The translations under genes were made by a program, and so were the position numbers. Of a DNA stretch of 64,000 nucleotides, positions 34,859-45,620 are shown in pieces; within the stretch, counting starts at the first letter, position 1, and every line of letters starts with the position of its first letter. This DNA is from Acanthosepion lycidas (lineage: Eukaryota > Mollusca > Cephalopoda > Sepiida > Sepiidae), in NCBI GenBank assembly GCA_963932145.1, contig OZ010603.1, forward strand, positions 77,135,464 to 77,199,463, read 5' to 3'. Under the pieces are notes generated by a model that ran no database searches, was not told the DNA's origin, and saw only the letters and a program-made list of their open reading frames with translations.

Positions 34859-35295
34859 GAAGAATACAGCGTTAGTACTTGAATAAGTATTAAACTTTTT
34901 ATCCCACATTAGCTAAAAATTATTATCAGTTTAATTGCAATTTTCTACTTCTTATGTGAATTAGGCTCCTCAACCCTAAATAACATCAAAAATAAGAAGC
35001 AAGAAAGACGACACAAAACTGAATAGGAAATGGGGGTTTGCTTATCACACATTCGACCAAACATTGAAGAAATCGCGTAAAAACACCAGACACAGGTTTC
35101 GCACTAAATAAGCTGCACAAATAGTTGAATAGAAACATTAAAATGAAGTTCATATTTGTGTGTGTATTTTTTTAAATCTATGGTTTTATTTCATAACATT
35201 TAAATTTATCCCCCTCTCATAGTTTCGCTAGGTGTGCCGCGACATTTTAATTTGCTCTTAGGTGTGCCGTTGCTTAAAAATGCTGAGAAACATTG
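34737..35295 (+). mobile_element. hAT non-autonomous element, relative of 5652-6343
   Basis: The left end, TGTGATTCTCAACCGCCGTG and CACACTAGTGTGCCACGTGA, matches the left end at 5652. The right end, GTGTGCCGTTGCTTAAAAA and GCTGAGAAACATTG, matches the right end of the 5652 element. Interior blocks, including AATTGCAATTTTCTACTTCTTAT and AAATAACATCAAAAATAAGAAG, are shared with the transposase 3' region. The transposase coding block is replaced by a TA microsatellite. Candidate 8-bp target repeats CTCTAAAA / TTCTAAAG match at six positions. Confidence 0.8.
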
Positions 35296-35444
35296 TTCTA
35301 AAGCCTCACTCATCGTCACCCAATATTCGTATGCTTAGCTATTTGTTATTCCTCACTTGCTCTCTTTTCAAGAAAAAAAATGTTTTAAACTAGTTCGAAA
35401 TTTCCAAAAGCTATATCAAATTACGGGAACGTTTATAATCATTC

Positions 35445-35840
35445 AGTATGTCAGTGTTCGAGTCTCACGTTTGATCAATTAATCTAGGAAATGATTTCTT
35501 AGTAATACCGACCTGGGGAGATTATTCCAGCATGCGTCACCATTCGGAAGTGCCTGGGCTGACCCAATCCTTTTGAGTAAAGTTGATTAGGCGAAACTGT
35601 TCAGAAGACCTCGATGATTGTACTAGAACGAAGTCACAAGTCTTCGTGATCGAGGGTTTAAACGTACCGGCTTTGTTCAAACTTTTGATCGTGCCAGATT
35701 ATTTTCTTTCTCTCTCTCTCTCTTTCAGTAAAAACCACAGGTTGACTCTGAGTGTTGAACCGACCCAAATGTACCTGAGCAAGCGTCTTAAAACGGGGAT
35801 TAACAAGCCACCTTAGGAGACGGGCATACATCAGTGAATA
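35445..35840 (+). repeat. Long tRNA-derived SINE (family 3)
   Basis: The head has the B box CAGTGTTCGAGTCTCACG. The body contains GGGAGATTATTCCAGCATGC, AAGTGCCTGGGCTGACCCAA, ACTGTTCAGAAGACC and ACCACAGGTTGACTCTGAGT. The 3' part contains CAAATGTACCTGAGCAAGCG and CGCCACCTTAGGAGACGGG-like sequence. The same order occurs at 39890-40335. tRNA-derived SINEs are established in octopus genomes; I cannot assign this copy to a named family without a search. Confidence 0.75.
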
Positions 35841-35929
35841 TTCTTTTCACTGATAATAAAAATACCCTCATAATTTTCACATTGAAAATTATTTTTTTTG
35901 TAATTGTAAATATTGTATATGCTTGGGTG

Positions 35930-36110
35930 GCGACAGATCTAGAAGGAGAAACTATGAATTCAAAACCAACCTGGAGAGGACTGGATTCCGTCAGGCTAGC
36001 CTGCTTAGGAAACACCACTGCTAGTGCGACGGCAGTACGCGTGGTGGCCCTACGCCCCTAATGAGGTTATGGGTCTCGTGATCGTGAATTGTAATCTCTG
36101 GTATAAAGAA
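35930..36110 (+). repeat. GC-richer interspersed repeat, copy A
   Basis: The blocks ATGAATTCAAAACCAACCTG, GGACTGGATTCCGTCAGGCT, ACACCACTGCTAGTGCG and GGTCTCGTGATCGTGAAT match 44030-44190 in the same order and orientation. Both copies end in a CGTGGTGGCCCTACGC-type block. It is probably SINE-related; no clear polymerase III boxes were seen. Confidence 0.6.
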
Positions 36111-36489
36111 ACAATAGACAAGAAAAGCACTCCCATGGCCAGGATTTATCGTCTTATCTGAGCACGAAATGTTCCTGAAGGTAATTATAATAATAGCAGC
36201 GTCAATGGGGAAAACCGTCCTTTTGTCACCCCGTTTTATTGCGGACACGAAAGTTTATCAAATTTTCTAAAGTCTCGCACATAACATTTTTTTTCTAAGT
36301 GAATATCCATTAAAACTCATTGGTTACTTTATCAAACTATTTCTTTCATAACATTATTTGTCTGGTATTTTGTTTTGAACGTAGACTAGTCATGTCACCT
36401 ATTTTCGGGTAAATGCTAATTAACATTGTTAGCATAACTTCTATTATCATCATCAAAACTGTTTCGATTTGAGGTCACGAATTAACATG

Positions 36490-36880
36490 TTCTCTCATCT
36501 TCAGTGACATTGTAGACCGATTCGACAATATTTTGCCAGCCTTCAATGTCCTCTGCAAGTTTGCGGATTCGTTATAGATCTTCCTTGATTGTAAACTTTT
36601 CAAAAGGAAAAGTGGGATCATTCTTCTTTGGTCTTTGAATATCTTGGTTCAGCTTTGTGACTATGGTGGTTCTTGGATGACCTCTGAACTTTTTGAAGTC
36701 AGTCTTTTCAAAGTAAAGCTCAATGGCTTTGTTAGCTGGGCATTCTGGATCCATTCGTAAAATATGTCCAAGAAGTTTCCATCTTGCTTTCAAAATGAAC
36801 AAAGACAAATAAAATTCTTGATATCTGCTGTACAAGTTCTTGTTGCAGATATTATGAGGGTACATTTTCCCTATCAGAAT
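36490..36880 (-). mobile_element. LINE C-terminal fragment (RTE/endonuclease-RT type)
   Basis: On the minus strand, 36572-36865 reads ARWKLLGHILRMDPECPANK, then AIELYFEKTDFKKFRGHPRT and TIVTKLNQDIQRPKK. The pattern W..LGHxLRMD...A...Y is the C-terminal tail common to many animal endonuclease-reverse transcriptase LINE proteins. Only this tail survives, without RT or endonuclease domains. Confidence 0.75.
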
Positions 36881-36939
36881 TCGCAGTCGTTATCATGAAA
36901 ACATTGAATAAGATAAATACGACTTACGATCTACAGTTC

Positions 36940-37310
36940 TTCTTCATAATAGTTTTATTTACATTATTTGGACTGTTGTCCTCATCTTTGTCGCCATATT
37001 TATCACAACATTTCGGCCTTCTTCAGGTGGTTGGAATGTCGAACTGAACCCTTTATTTCGCTCACGTGCTATGTTTGATGGATGTCAGTTATCAGTTATT
37101 TCCTGTTAATTCCTCTCTCCAAGTTCTCCACTGACTTAACCGGGTATTGAACTCACTCTTTGGGTCCTTTCACTGGATCTAACCAACGCCTTTATCCACT
37201 GTGCCATATGTCCTTGAAGACATCTGGGCATTATAAACCTAATGTCTTCAGCAACCATTTTTACCAGTGCTCATAATACCTCATCTCAGAAATATAGACA
37301 GTGTCTGGTA
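36940..37310. mobile_element. Palindromic retroposon, right arm mostly lost
   Basis: The left arm is complete (TTTACATTATTTGGACTGTT to CCCTTTATTTCGCTCACGTG). A tRNA-like segment follows on the minus strand, with GAGTGAGTTCAATACCCGG as B box and ACAGTGGATAAAGGCGTTGG as A-box region. Only the last 30 bases of the right arm remain (CATAATACCTCATCTCAGAA ATATAGACA near 37274-37300). No convincing flanking duplication was found. Confidence 0.65.
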
Positions 37311-38360
37311 CTTCTGCTTGCAACAGACCTTTTTTATGTAAATTCATCTGCCAGAGTAACAGCTTCTGACTTTGTATACAGACACTAATGTACTTCTCTA
37401 TTATTGGTCTATACTTAGCTCTCCTGGAAAGGTTTTTTGTGGCACGTTTCATCCGTTAGCATTTCATCGGTTTGGGCTTTGATGACGTTGTCACGTTTAC
37501 ACATACGCATGAAACGAGAGACGCAGTTTCAAAATCTTTTGAAAGAATATTTTTTTAAATAATATTTTTTTATTATTAAAAGGGAAAATAATCTACTGAG
37601 ACGAAAATGTCTGGAAAGTGCTTTGATCGCTAGTTCAGCCACAATAAATTTGCATCCAGGCTCTTATATTATTCTCGGTAGATTTTATACTTAGCTCTCC
37701 TCCAATGTGGTTACGACTTGGTAGTCACAACTATATGCTTACTCATCTTTCGTGTCACTAACTAAAAATTGAATCTCATTGTCAACAATGAGATAGAAAA
37801 CCATTCAAGCAGTATTGAAAATATGGCTTCTTTGTAATTCGAGGTGCTATGATTAATTAAAATGAACAGAACAACACCACGAAGGAGACAGATTCTTTTA
37901 AAAGTGACTCTCGTCACTTGCGTGATTGACTACCTCAAATGGTAGCGATGACAACTGATAGGCTTTCTAGTCTTAACAAAATATTCCAACCTTCTGTCTA
38001 ACTAAAAACAACCGCAGACAAGATGAGACAGCTCCGTAAACAGTCTTGCTGTTGTAGAAAAACTGTTGTCTCACGCGAGCCTTAACAGTCACTAAGGGCA
38101 GTGGAGTTTCCGCCAGAAGTCATTCGCACTGACAAGCCATGATCCACACCTTTTAGCTTATTCGAAACTGATTTTCTACCTGTAAGTTTGCTTCTTTCCT
38201 AAACGCATCGATTCTCTGTTCGCAAGTTACCTACCGCCCACAAATTATTTGATAACTTCAATTTTCTTTTACGACACTATTCAATGAGAATAAGCTTTAG
38301 CACTGAACTTTCGAGAAAGATAGAATATTCGCTTTGCAACCAGTATTTTTCCTCAAAGCA
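37311..38360. other. Intronic DNA, nothing recognised
   Basis: Slightly higher GC than the surroundings near 37900-38220. There is no repeat match and no exon with splice signals. Confidence 0.35.
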
Positions 38361-38479
38361 TAACATACAAGGTCTATTCAAAAAGTTACCAGGCTGAATC
38401 AATCAGTTTTCCTATAGGCATACTTACATATACAATGTGATGTCATAAAAATAAATGCTTATTTCATGACTAATTTGTC

Positions 38480-39330
38480 CTTATTAAAATTGAAAAACCC
38501 ACGTTAAATTGGCCTTTTGCCACATCCCGCTCTATGAGGATCTCGGGTAAATACCGAGTTAGCATTAGGTCAATTGCTAAGTGTACCTTCGCGTAGTAAA
38601 CCTGTTTATTTCATTACTTACTTACGAGTTTCCCTTTATTATCTCGAAAACACGAGATACAACACTGAACCGACGCGTTTCATCCTTTGAGGGACTTTAT
38701 CTGTGGAGGGCTTATATGTGTAGCTACGTGCTAAGCTCTTAGTGCTTGTCGCGACTCTCTGCCTTCGGTCAGAGAGGAACCCATACGAGGCTATTCCAAA
38801 AGGCAGTCTCGTCTGGGGAAGTTGACAAACCCGACCCTGTATATACGGGTCTACGGGGAACTTTTGCCCAACCTCCGGGTTCGGTATTGCCTCAAGTAAA
38901 AACTGGCCTTGTGCTGCATCCTACTTTATGGGATGCTCAGGTAAATACCGAGTTGGCATTAGGTCAATTGCTAAGTGCACCTTCGTGTAGTAAAACCATG
39001 TTTCATTACTTCGAATTTGTCTTATTTATTTCTCTCTGTTATTTCGAAAACATGAGATACGATACCAACTTTTCTCGAGAATTTTGCGTTGTCTAGCAGC
39101 TTTCTCCTCATAATCTACAGACTCGGAAAAGCCCACGTTAAACCGGCCTTGTGCCACATCCCGCTCTGTGGGTAGCTCTGGTAAATACCGAGTTGGTATT
39201 AGGTCAATTGCTTAGTGTACCTTCGTGCAGTTAACCTTTTATTTCATTACTTTACAACGAGTTTGTTTGTCTTCCTTGTTTATTTCTCTTTGTTATCTCG
39301 AAAACACGCGATGCAACAGCTGGCGACGAA
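38480..39330 (+). repeat. Three tandem-like copies of a GGCCTTGTGCCACAT repeat
   Basis: Each copy contains the blocks GGCCTTGTGCCACATCC, GGTAAATACCGAGTTGGCAT, TAGGTCAATTGCTAAGTG, TACCTTCGTGTAG and TTATCTCGAAAACACGAGAT. Copies run at about 38500-38675, 38880-39068 and 39125-39330, all in the same orientation. Copies 1 and 2 are separated by about 200 bp of GC-richer unique sequence (38676-38879). The GGCCTTGTGCCACATC block also occurs in family 1 SINEs. Confidence 0.75.
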
Positions 39331-39358
39331 CGATTCCAGTATAACAATATCAGAGATA

Positions 39359-39360
<2 letters not shown>

Positions 39361-39421
<61 letters not shown>
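39361..39421. repeat. (GT)n(AT)n microsatellite
   Basis: A GT run of about 20 bases passes directly into an AT run of about 40 bases. Confidence 0.95.
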
Positions 39422-39423
<2 letters not shown>

Positions 39424-39889
39424 TGAATACTATGGTCAACATCAAGCAATGACAGTCTTTCATACTTCAACGCAATTTTCAGGCCACCTGTGTGTTTGTA
39501 AAAATTTCAAATAGAGTATATCTGTAAAAGGACAATATGAATAAAGACAAAAGGAAAACTTATCTTAGCCGATGTGTCTCTTCCTCTGAAGCACCTTATG
39601 AAAGCATTTTTTTTTTTTTTACTTTGATAAAGTCCTTCATAAAACAAAACGGGTGGGCTAAGTTATGTTTATAATGCACCTTGCGTATCAGATAGAAGAA
39701 TAAATGTCATCAAACTACTACATAGAAAGACCCTTACAGCTGTTGCGAAACGACTAAGTAATTTATGATGTTTCACAGACCGGGAGACATCATGAAAATA
39801 GATATGCGGTCAGTTCACAGATACACTAAAGATTCCCGGCCTTATCTCAGCTTTTCAGCATCTGCTTAATAGCGACATTCTGTAAATGT

Positions 39890-40330
39890 CTGTAGTCGGC
39901 TTTTATAGGCGCACTATCCGGCTATCAAACCCGGATTCGAATCCTTATGATCGATTTGTCAGGATGTTATCGGTCTGAGGAGACGATCTCAACATGCGGC
40001 ATCTTTGCAAAGTGCCTGAAAACCATATCACAGGTTGACTCAAGCGTTGTGAGTGAAATTGGATCGACAGAACTGTCCGAAAGTCATGAGTCATAATGAC
40101 AATGTTTGATTGTACTGGCCTTCTTCAGACAGTTGATCACACCAGATAATGTGCTCTCTCCGAGAAACTGTAACTCGGAATCACTAAGTTTAGTTGCAGT
40201 ATAAAACACAGATGAGTTCCATGGGTTTTGAATAGACACAAATGCACCTGAGTAGGCGTTTGCAACAGGGATTGGCTAACCGCCTTAGCAGACGGGTGTC
40301 CTTGGAAACATGTAGCTGGCCATTATAGTC

Positions 40331-40335
<5 letters not shown>
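39890..40335 (+). repeat. Long tRNA-derived SINE (family 3)
   Basis: The B box CCGGATTCGAATCCTTATG is well preserved. The body (GAGGAGACGATCTCAACATG, AAGTGCCTGAAAACC, GAACTGTCCGAAAGTCATGA) and the 3' blocks (AAATGCACCTGAGTAGGCG, AACCGCCTTAGCAGACGGG) match the copy at 35445. It ends at a TA microsatellite. Confidence 0.75.

Positions 40336-40370
<35 letters not shown>
40333..40370. repeat. (TA)n microsatellite
   Basis: A TA run at the 3' end of the SINE at 39890, possibly derived from its tail. Confidence 0.9.
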
Positions 40371-40373
<3 letters not shown>

Positions 40374-40912
40374 CATTCGAAGGATCAAAAGAATATGTAG
40401 GTACCTCTGCGCATTTTTGACAAAGCGATATGTATCGATAAAAACGTTTTATCTATTTTCTAATCCTCAAAGAAAAATAAGTTATTTTTTAAAACATTGA
40501 TGTCAAATGACACTATCACAGGAGTTATTCGACTTGCGACATAATCAAATTGCCGAACAGAACCCCGCTGTAACTCAGGAGACTGCCTGTATAGCTTGAT
40601 GTACTTCTCCACAGAGATTAATCGGACCACTCAAGTTAGCTATTTCCATTTATGAAATTTCGTATTAGATATTTATATAATAACGTGTAATGTTTGCTGA
40701 TGCTAGCCGAAGGTACTTGGAGGAAATTTCATATTCCAATACCAACCGGAAATCATAAATTATTTGAAAGGATCAATAAAAAAAATAATCAGAATGAAAA
40801 CTTTCACTTTTTTTTTTTTTTTTTTTTTTCTTTTAATGAAAATTGCATAAACAAGTCTTACTGTTCAAATATACCAATTCATTATATATATAATATAAGT
40901 ATATATATATAT

Positions 40913-41085
40913 AGTGAACATTGAAGTCAGCACTCGGAGGCGACAGGCTGTTTCATGCTAGACGCAACCGTCAGGCTGCCGATTGCGTCCCAGCCTGTTG
41001 ACTTTAATGTTCACTTTTATATTTATATTTACATACGCTCTATCTTTGATATTGAGCAGTTTGACATAAATATAGCACACATTAA
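40913..41085 (+). repeat. Hairpin element with conserved 3' tail, copy A
   Basis: AGTGAACATTGAAGTCAGCA at 40913 is the inverse of the sequence ending CTTTAATGTTCACT at 41015. Between them, further complementary blocks (GACAGGCTG / CAGCCTGT; GACGCAACCG / CGATTGCGTC) make a nested stem. A tail follows: TTTATATTTACATACGCTCT, TGATATTGAGCA, AATATAGCACAC. The same hairpin and tail occur at 52401-52600, and the tail plus half-stem at 41875-41985. Confidence 0.7.
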
Positions 41086-41874
41086 AACTATATTTCTTTA
41101 TATATAATTTCTTTTAAACATCATTCGTTAAATATGACAGACAAGGGAAATTTAATTTTTTATTCAGTTTTTCCAGCGGGCTTACATTTTTTCCGTTTGC
41201 TGAGAATGAGCGAGTACAAAAACTTTCCATATCGTCGATTGTTCCAAGTACTTTCGGCCACTTCTTTAGCCATTTTCAATGGGGGGTGTTTTTAGTGTTG
41301 TTAGTTTATTTTCATGTTTTGACTGTGTGAGATGTATTATTCGTGAATTCCGAGCCATCGTGTGTTGCGCATGACTGGAATACAAGTGGGTGACTTTCTA
41401 TTTTTAAGAGACTTTCAGTACTTTGTTGCCATTGTTAAACAAGGTGAGGTTGTTGGTGAGACAGGGTCTCTTATAACGAGTTGTTTTCGGAATACTCTAA
41501 TCTTCTCTTTAAAATAATAGTAAAAAAAAACATCGGTTTTAACAATACTAAGAAAACTTTACCTTTTTCTTGTAGATCAAAGTGCATTTCGGTTAAAAAT
41601 ATTTTTTTCCTATTGACTCCAAGAATAGGACAGATATTTTGTTCTATTAGAGTAGAAAAAGAATGTCAGTCGTGGGATCGTCATTACTATGAAACGGGAA
41701 CTTTAATAAGCGGATGGTGGTAACTTGATATCAGAAGGAAACAAATGAATAAAGATTTGTCTGTTTGACAAGCGAAAGTAAGATGAACGAAAATATAAAA
41801 TATATGAACGATTTGATAGTGTTGACATCTGACGCTAAAATAAGCTGTGGTAATTATCACATCAAAATGACTGT

Positions 41875-41985
41875 CACCTCTAAGTGTTGACTTCAATGTT
41901 CACTTTTATATTTAGACACACTCTCTCTGATATTGAGCACTTTATCCAATAAATATAGCACACCTTAAGAGTATATTTCTTATAT
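41875..41985 (+). repeat. Hairpin element, 3' half only
   Basis: GTGTTGACTTCAATGTTCAC followed by TTTTATATTTAGACACACTC and ATATTGAGCACTTTA matches the right stem and tail of the elements at 40913 and 52401. Confidence 0.65.
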
Positions 41986-42270
41986 ATATATTTACTGAAA
42001 AGACTTCATTCATTTACAAAAAATGTACCATTGTAAAGTTTTCTTTTACTGTAGAATGATTCTTTCTTATCGCTGTCTTCATGTAACCGACACCAATTAC
42101 ACGGCTGCAGTCATACAGCCAAAAAGACCTGAGAAATAGCAACTGCCTAATACTGACTCACAACCCAGTTATTTTAATTACATAATTCCTATTGAAAACA
42201 CCTGGGATGTTTGGTATCGTGAAATGAAGAAAATGCTTTAAAAAAAACAAAAAGAAAACAACTTCTTATG

Positions 42271-42951
42271 AAGATTAGCGAACCCACTCACTGTAGGGTT
42301 TGTTATTCTTTACAAGATGTTTGGGTTCGCTGTTCTAGACATGAACATTTTGCCACAAGTAACTTTCAGGTTCAATAGATGTTTTCATATACTGATTTTA
42401 ATTTATTCATTCAGTTATCCAGGAACCATCAAGATGGATAGATCTACTTTTCACGGTGGTTGTGAAGCCATTACTTGTGGATGATAGCTTACAAGTGATT
42501 GACTGGATGAAGAACAAATCACTTATTCGACAGAAATTAAAATTTGAATCATGTAAAACATTTATGAATTAGACAAAGTGTAGTGCCTCTCTGGACGGTT
42601 ATCTTTGAGAGTGCCAAATGATAGACTGTTCATGGAACATACGAAATGTAGCAATAAGAAAAGATTGTTTTTTTCCTAAGTTAAAACGAAATACGGTTAA
42701 CAGGTTCTTGGGGTTCTGTAATGCAATCACCATACAATATCCTTTCAATAACTAAGTTATTTTAACTGTTTCTTTCATGGAAAGTGAATAATATGTTATT
42801 TTAATTTTTCATTTATCAATAAACGTATGCATTTATATTTCCAGCATTGCTTTTAATAAATAGAATATATTTCCTCAAGGGTTCGCTGTTCTTGTCATAG
42901 GGATAATTGGGCTCGCTGTTCTTGACATGGAAATGTTGGGTTCGCTAATCT
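42271..42951. repeat. Segment bounded by a 14-bp inverted repeat, with repeated TTCGCTGTTCT motifs
   Basis: AGATTAGCGAACCC at 42271-42284 is exactly inverted at 42938-42951. Inside, variants of GGGTTCGCTGTTCTTGACAT appear at 42323, 42879 and 42909. This could be a DNA transposon with subterminal repeats. No transposase is recognisable and no target-site duplication is obvious. Confidence 0.5.
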
Positions 42952-43210
42952 TGACAAGATCCGCAAAAAATTCTACAGAAGAATTGCTTCGTGTTTTTAA
43001 TGAATCTTTTTTGGAAAATTCCACAAAAGAAGGTCGCAATTGGACACCAAAATACCTTGAATCTTTTCCAGCCTTGAATAAATATTCTTAGTTAAAAATA
43101 CAAATGTCAATCTACTTTTACCATCTGTTTGTGTGTGCGTGCGTGTATTATATATAACTTCTGAACTTCCAAGCGATTTATTTTCTTTAAAAACTAGAAG
43201 GGTGAGTCTG

Positions 43211-43325
43211 TTTTACCGAGACCGGTAAAATAAGCTTAAAAGCATATTTGTCTATTTTACCGAGACCGGTAAAATAAGCTTGAAAACATGTTTGTCTATT
43301 TTACCGGCACCGGCAAAATAGTTGA
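43211..43325. repeat. Three tandem palindromes, 44-bp period
   Basis: TTTTACCGAGACCGGTAAAA (self-complementary around AGAC) begins at 43211 and 43255. A third version, TTTTACCGGCACCGGCAAAA, begins at 43299. The spacer AAGCTTGAAAACATGTTTGTC is also conserved. This is a short satellite-like array. Confidence 0.85.
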
Positions 43326-43774
43326 TTCATTTTTCTTTTTGATGGTTACTTAAAGTCGCCAAATTGTCTACTTTCATACCTTTAACAAATGTTCTTAATA
43401 TTCTGTTTTTGTTTTTCTCTTTACATTCCAGACACTTTAAAATAATTTCTTGTTAATCAATCCACTTTTATTGATCATTAACCTTTTAATTTTCCCGAAA
43501 TCTTTCTTTCGTAATATTCTTAAAGAAAGGTTTTTCTTGTTCTTATTTTGACAAGGTTTTCAATTTATTTTTGTTTTGTTTTGTGATCTCTGTCCAAGTT
43601 TTTCGCAATTTCCAATGTGTTACCATCAACAACCAATAACATTACAATATCTTGTTACTCTTTTGAGGTTATATATTTCTTACGATCCATGGTAATCTTT
43701 ATATATTTTAAATTAAAAAAATAAATATAGTATTATATTTATTTTATTTTACAAAATGGTGAATATTCGAGTTG

Positions 43775-43960
43775 CATAATAAAACCTCACATAACATTTC
43801 TGATGTACCGGTTATTGGCGCAGAAAGTGGAATCGGCATTCTGAGTTCAAATTCTGACCGAATCTGTTTCGTTCACTTCGAACAGATACCTATTGGGAAA
43901 GGCATGAATCCATTTACTTCTTGTCATGGGTTAAACAGCATGGCAAAACTCTAAATTCGA
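43775..43960 (+). repeat. tRNA-derived SINE (family 2), diverged
   Basis: The B-box-like GAGTTCAAATTCTGACCG is followed by TTCGTTCACTTCGAACAG, TTGGGAAAGGCATGAATCCA and GTCATGGGTTAAACAGCAT, in family 2 order. Confidence 0.6.
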
Positions 43961-43967
43961 ATCCTGT

Positions 43968-43969
<2 letters not shown>

Positions 43970-44007
<38 letters not shown>
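43970..44007. repeat. (TA)n microsatellite
   Basis: A TA run between a SINE and the repeat at 44030. Confidence 0.9.
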
Positions 44008-44009
<2 letters not shown>

Positions 44010-44029
44010 ATTGAGTATTTTAGTCTTGG

Positions 44030-44190
44030 TACGATCACCAGTAAGAGAAAGAGAAATTTGAATTCAAAACCAGCCTGAAGAAGGACGGTCTCTATCAAGC
44101 TATCTTGTCCTAGCCACATCCACCACTGCTATACATGTGGTGCCTCTACGCTCCCAATGGTTTACGGGACTCGTGATTATGAATATAAGC
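44030..44190 (+). repeat. GC-richer interspersed repeat, copy B
   Basis: Matches 35930-36110: TTTGAATTCAAAACCAGCCT, ACCACTGCTATACATGTGG and GGGACTCGTGATTATGAAT. It runs directly into a GC-rich block (44190-44400) that has no match elsewhere in the window. Confidence 0.6.
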
Positions 44191-44608
44191 TCTAATTCGC
44201 CAAGGCCGCTTGGCACAAGTGGGTTGGGGAGAGGCGTTCCCCTTCACCGGTCGGGTCGGGAAACCCTTCCGACTACACTCACACAGTTTAGCCAACAGGC
44301 TGATGCTGTTGACCGGGATGTGGCCAATGCGACTTCCTGGAGCCGTGTGTGAGAGTCGGGTGTAGGCCGTGGACCAGTACAGTTTCACATCCCAATTCAC
44401 CTGAGTAATGCATGGTAGACAAAGCTGCAGACATGTTACCACTGACGATACACCCCATATATTTAGGTATATCTTCAAAATTTTACCAACATCTTTTAGT
44501 TAATACTCTGTTGTTACCTCTTTAAAACAAAATCTACAAACAAAATAATATAATTTGGAATTGAAACCGGTTTGATCGCATTAGACTTAACAGTAAAATT
44601 TGGAGACG

Positions 44609-44764
44609 GATAAAACCTGCTCGTGACTAATATCCAAATGAAAACAAGATAAAACCTGCTCATGACTGATATCCAAATGTAAACAAAATAAAACTTGCTG
44701 ATGACTAATATCCAAAGAGAAGTATAATAAAATTTGCTTATGACTAATATCCAAATAAAAGGAG
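44609..44764. repeat. Minisatellite, four copies of 39 bp
   Basis: The unit GATAAAACCTGCTCATGACT followed by AATATCCAAATGAAAACAA repeats at 44609, 44648, 44687 and 44726. Because 39 is divisible by three, the minus strand has an open frame with a 13-residue repeat (WILVISKFY-type). Confidence 0.9.
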
Positions 44765-45129
44765 TCATTGTGGCTTCACTCATGAAATTAGCACTAATGT
44801 GTATATTCATTCCGTACTATAGTTCATTCAAGACAAGGCTCCAGAGCAACTCAAAGTAGACTGTTAGCAAATAAGGTTGTTGTGAGGCGTACAGAGAGTG
44901 AGCAAGAAGTGTATATTTTGAGGATAAATTAACCCAGGACTTGAAGAGGTTAACAGTGTAGTGATCGGAGAAGAATCCTTTCGGGAGCCCACTCTACAAT
45001 GCAACAGTTATAGTGAAGAAGCTGTCTGGAACTTCTACCTTACCTATGGAATATGAAGGAAAGGATAATGAATCAATTTCCGTGTATGCAGCATAGGGCT
45101 TCCCAGCTGTGAAGGTCTGAACTGGTTAA

Positions 45130-45330
45130 ACCAAGGAATGTAGTTGACCCAAACATCTGTCATAAAAACAGCGATAGAGTAGTAACAGGCTAGCAACGTT
45201 TCGTCTGTGGGGAAAGGGGTTGTAGAGTGAAAAACAATTCATCACCCACAAGGCCGAGAAAATGCTTTTAAACTCTTTTTGAGGCTGGAATGTGAGGATT
45301 GGTTCCAAACCAGATCTGGCATCAACACTC
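45130..45330 (-). mobile_element. LINE C-terminal fragment
   Basis: On the minus strand it reads PFPHRRNVASLLLLYRCFYD, then RCLGQLHSLV. This is the C-terminal HRRxVASL..LYKxxxG..S.EL segment of the same jockey/CR1-like LINE family found at 12560 and 1730. The ends of the element are not recognisable. Confidence 0.75.
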
Positions 45331-45414
45331 CCATTTTTACAGGTTTGTAAAACGGGACAGTGGTGGATCTTGACAAAATTGTTTTTTGAATTTTTGTTAT
45401 TAAAATAAGAATGT

Positions 45415-45620
45415 TTATTATGGGGTTATGGATGTCGACTCGGAATGAAAAATCGGAGAGCGGAGTTCGAATTACAGTCGAGTTCGTTGCATTCACTTAC
45501 GCGCAAATATTCTTTGGGAAAAGCATGAATCCATCTCTTCTTACAGCTGTGGGTTGAATAGACTGGGTTAACAGCCTTGGTTGTCAACGAGTCAACCGCA
45601 GAAAGAATCTGCAACCTAAA
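45415..45620 (+). repeat. tRNA-derived SINE (family 2)
   Basis: TTATGGATGTCGACTCGGAA is the head, GGAGTTCGAATTACAGTCG the B box, followed by TTTGGGAAAAGCATGAATCC, CAGCTGTGGGTTGAATAGA and the GGTTGTCAACGAGTCAACC block. This is one of the better preserved copies. Confidence 0.75.

Noticed and set aside
38366-38395. mariner-like terminal repeat (AAGGTCTATTCAAAAAGTTA)
   Set aside because: It resembles a mariner end, but no matching second end or transposase was found nearby, so it is not listed as an element.
44190-44400. GC-rich block resembling a CpG island
   Set aside because: It continues directly from an interspersed repeat (44030-44190) and has no associated exon. It is more likely repeat-derived than a promoter.
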